DNA of 64,000 nucleotides from an uncultured Thermoanaerobaculia bacterium (GTDB lineage Bacteria; Acidobacteriota; Thermoanaerobaculia; Multivoradales; Multivoraceae), in NCBI GenBank assembly GCA_951813015.1, contig CATOTG010000002.1, forward strand, positions 124,001 through 188,000, written 5' to 3'. This document shows, piece by piece, positions 63,306-64,000 of this stretch. The translations under genes were made by a program, and so were the position numbers. Every line of letters begins with the position of its first letter. The stretch's first letter is position 1. A model generated the notes under the pieces. The model saw only the letters and a program-made list of their open reading frames with translations, did no database searches and was not told where the DNA came from.

Positions 63306-64000
63306 GTGCCGCAGCAGCCCAAGCCCCGACCGACTCGGCACGTCGCGTCTCGGCTTCGTCGCACGTTCCTTCGCTCGAGCGCCATGCCCGCCTTGCTCCT
63401 TGGTCTGACCGCTTCTGTTCCCGCCGACGGCCAGGACATCGAACACCCGGCCAGCGGTCTGCCCATCCCCCGCTCGCGCCTGACCTCCGAGGAGGCCGAG
63501 CGCGCGATACGCATCGCCACCGACGGGTCCGTCACTCGCCGGTCTTCCGCGACGGTCGCGTCTCCCTCGTACCAGAGTTCGTCACCGGACGACAGGACCG
63601 TCGTCTCTGGCGTGGAGATGGTTGCCGGCAACAAGGACGAACCGGTTTCCGTCTTCGCCATCGTCACGACCTACAACTACGACAGACACGAAACCAGCCG
63701 CCGCCTGGTCGATCTGACTCGAGAGGCCGTCGTGTGGGAGCGCATCGCCAATGACGGCAGCGGTCCGCTCGCGCCGGTCGAAGTCGACGAGGCGAAACGT
63801 CTTGCTCTGGAGGACGCCAGAATCCGGGGATTCCTGGGCGCGTCTCTGGAGAACGTGGACATCGAGTTCCTGCGCCCGACCATCCGGGACCCCGAGGACC
63901 CGTTGTTCGGCAAGCGCATAGCGCAGCTCCTCTTCAAGACCGAGAACGATTACGTTGCCGGCCTGCCGTCCGTCATCGCAAACCTCACCGACGCCGAGAT
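63306..64000 (+). CDS. Exported protein of unknown function, 5' part (runs off the right edge)
   Basis: An open frame from GTG at 63306 (or ATG at 63384) continues past the window end. With the GTG start the N terminus is basic (RHVASRLRRTFLRSSAMP) and leads into a short hydrophobic stretch LLLGLTASVPADGQ, a plausible signal peptide. The mature part has LTSEEAERAIRIATD, VFAIVTTYNYDRHETSRRLV, DLTREAVVWERI and VDEAKRLALEDARIRGFLGA. The arrangement faintly recalls N-terminal domains of copper amine oxidases, but no family is claimed. Confidence 0.6.
   Translation, partial: MPQQPKPRPTRHVASRLRRTFLRSSAMPALLLGLTASVPADGQDIEHPASGLPIPRSRLTSEEAERAIRIATDGSVTRRSSATVASPSYQSSSPDDRTVVSGVEMVAGNKDEPVSVFAIVTTYNYDRHETSRRLVDLTREAVVWERIANDGSGPLAPVEVDEAKRLALEDARIRGFLGASLENVDIEFLRPTIRDPEDPLFGKRIAQLLFKTENDYVAGLPSVIANLTDAE

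Overview
The window is a GC-rich chromosomal stretch, probably from an uncultured Acidobacteriota bacterium (Thermoanaerobaculia-like). The pointers are an Oar-like TonB-dependent receptor with an N-terminal carboxypeptidase-regulatory domain, a complete MoxR/Bat aerotolerance-type operon, DUF3604 secreted hydrolases, and sorbosone-dehydrogenase-like lipo/exoproteins, one with a (DP)n linker and a C-terminal WFWFF-type domain common in that lineage. Taxonomy is inferred from gene content only. No rRNA or tRNA gene was recognised.

Layout. 1-9.3 kb: tail of a Nudix gene, then a minus-strand operon moxR > DUF58 > BatD/DUF4381-like > batA > batB > batC > batD > batE. 9.7-11.7 kb: histidine phosphatase, a GT2 glycosyltransferase and an overlapping lipid-A-biosynthesis N-terminal-domain protein. 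11.7-15 kb: TonB-dependent receptor. 15.1-16.6 kb: a SAM-I riboswitch in front of metB. 16.7-19.7 kb: ddl and an exported TPR protein. 19.9-25.5 kb: a degraded, rearranged patch with a truncated second hemW copy, a secreted protein broken by frameshifts, a zinc-metalloprotease-like gene, an IS remnant and hemW itself. 25.9-31.2 kb: two divergent DUF3604 genes and an SRPBCC protein. 31.5-36.6 kb: a PIN toxin-antitoxin pair, lepA, arginase and a RES/Xre toxin-antitoxin pair. 36.7-49.4 kb: an EVE-domain gene and a two-gene defence locus that best fits Druantia type III (druH plus a roughly 1,950-residue DEAD/H-DUF1998 helicase druE). 49.7-57 kb: DUF4097 protein, efp-epmA, RNase D with a chorismate-lyase-like partner, a nucleotidyltransferase and a sulfatase-like protein. 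57.2-63.2 kb: minus-strand cluster with an EamA transporter, two sorbosone-dehydrogenase paralogs, a DUF3782 nuclease-like gene and an aminotransferase. 63.3 kb-end: the 5' part of an exported protein.

Main observations. (1) druE is cut into three pieces by two nearly identical, same-orientation IS1380-family elements of about 1,516 bp with 17-bp perfect inverted repeats. One has a 4-bp target duplication whose removal restores the reading frame; the other has no duplication and appears to have cost druE a zinc-binding segment. The defence system therefore looks recently inactivated. (2) A dispersed intergenic repeat made of two stem-loops occurs in three full copies and one partial copy, with compensatory stem changes; one copy carries a 33-bp tandem array. 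(3) Single-base frameshifts cluster between about 5 and 25 kb in otherwise conserved genes (batA, the BatD/DUF4381 gene, ddl, hemW), while 26-64 kb has almost none. This looks like uneven sequence quality, real decay, or both.
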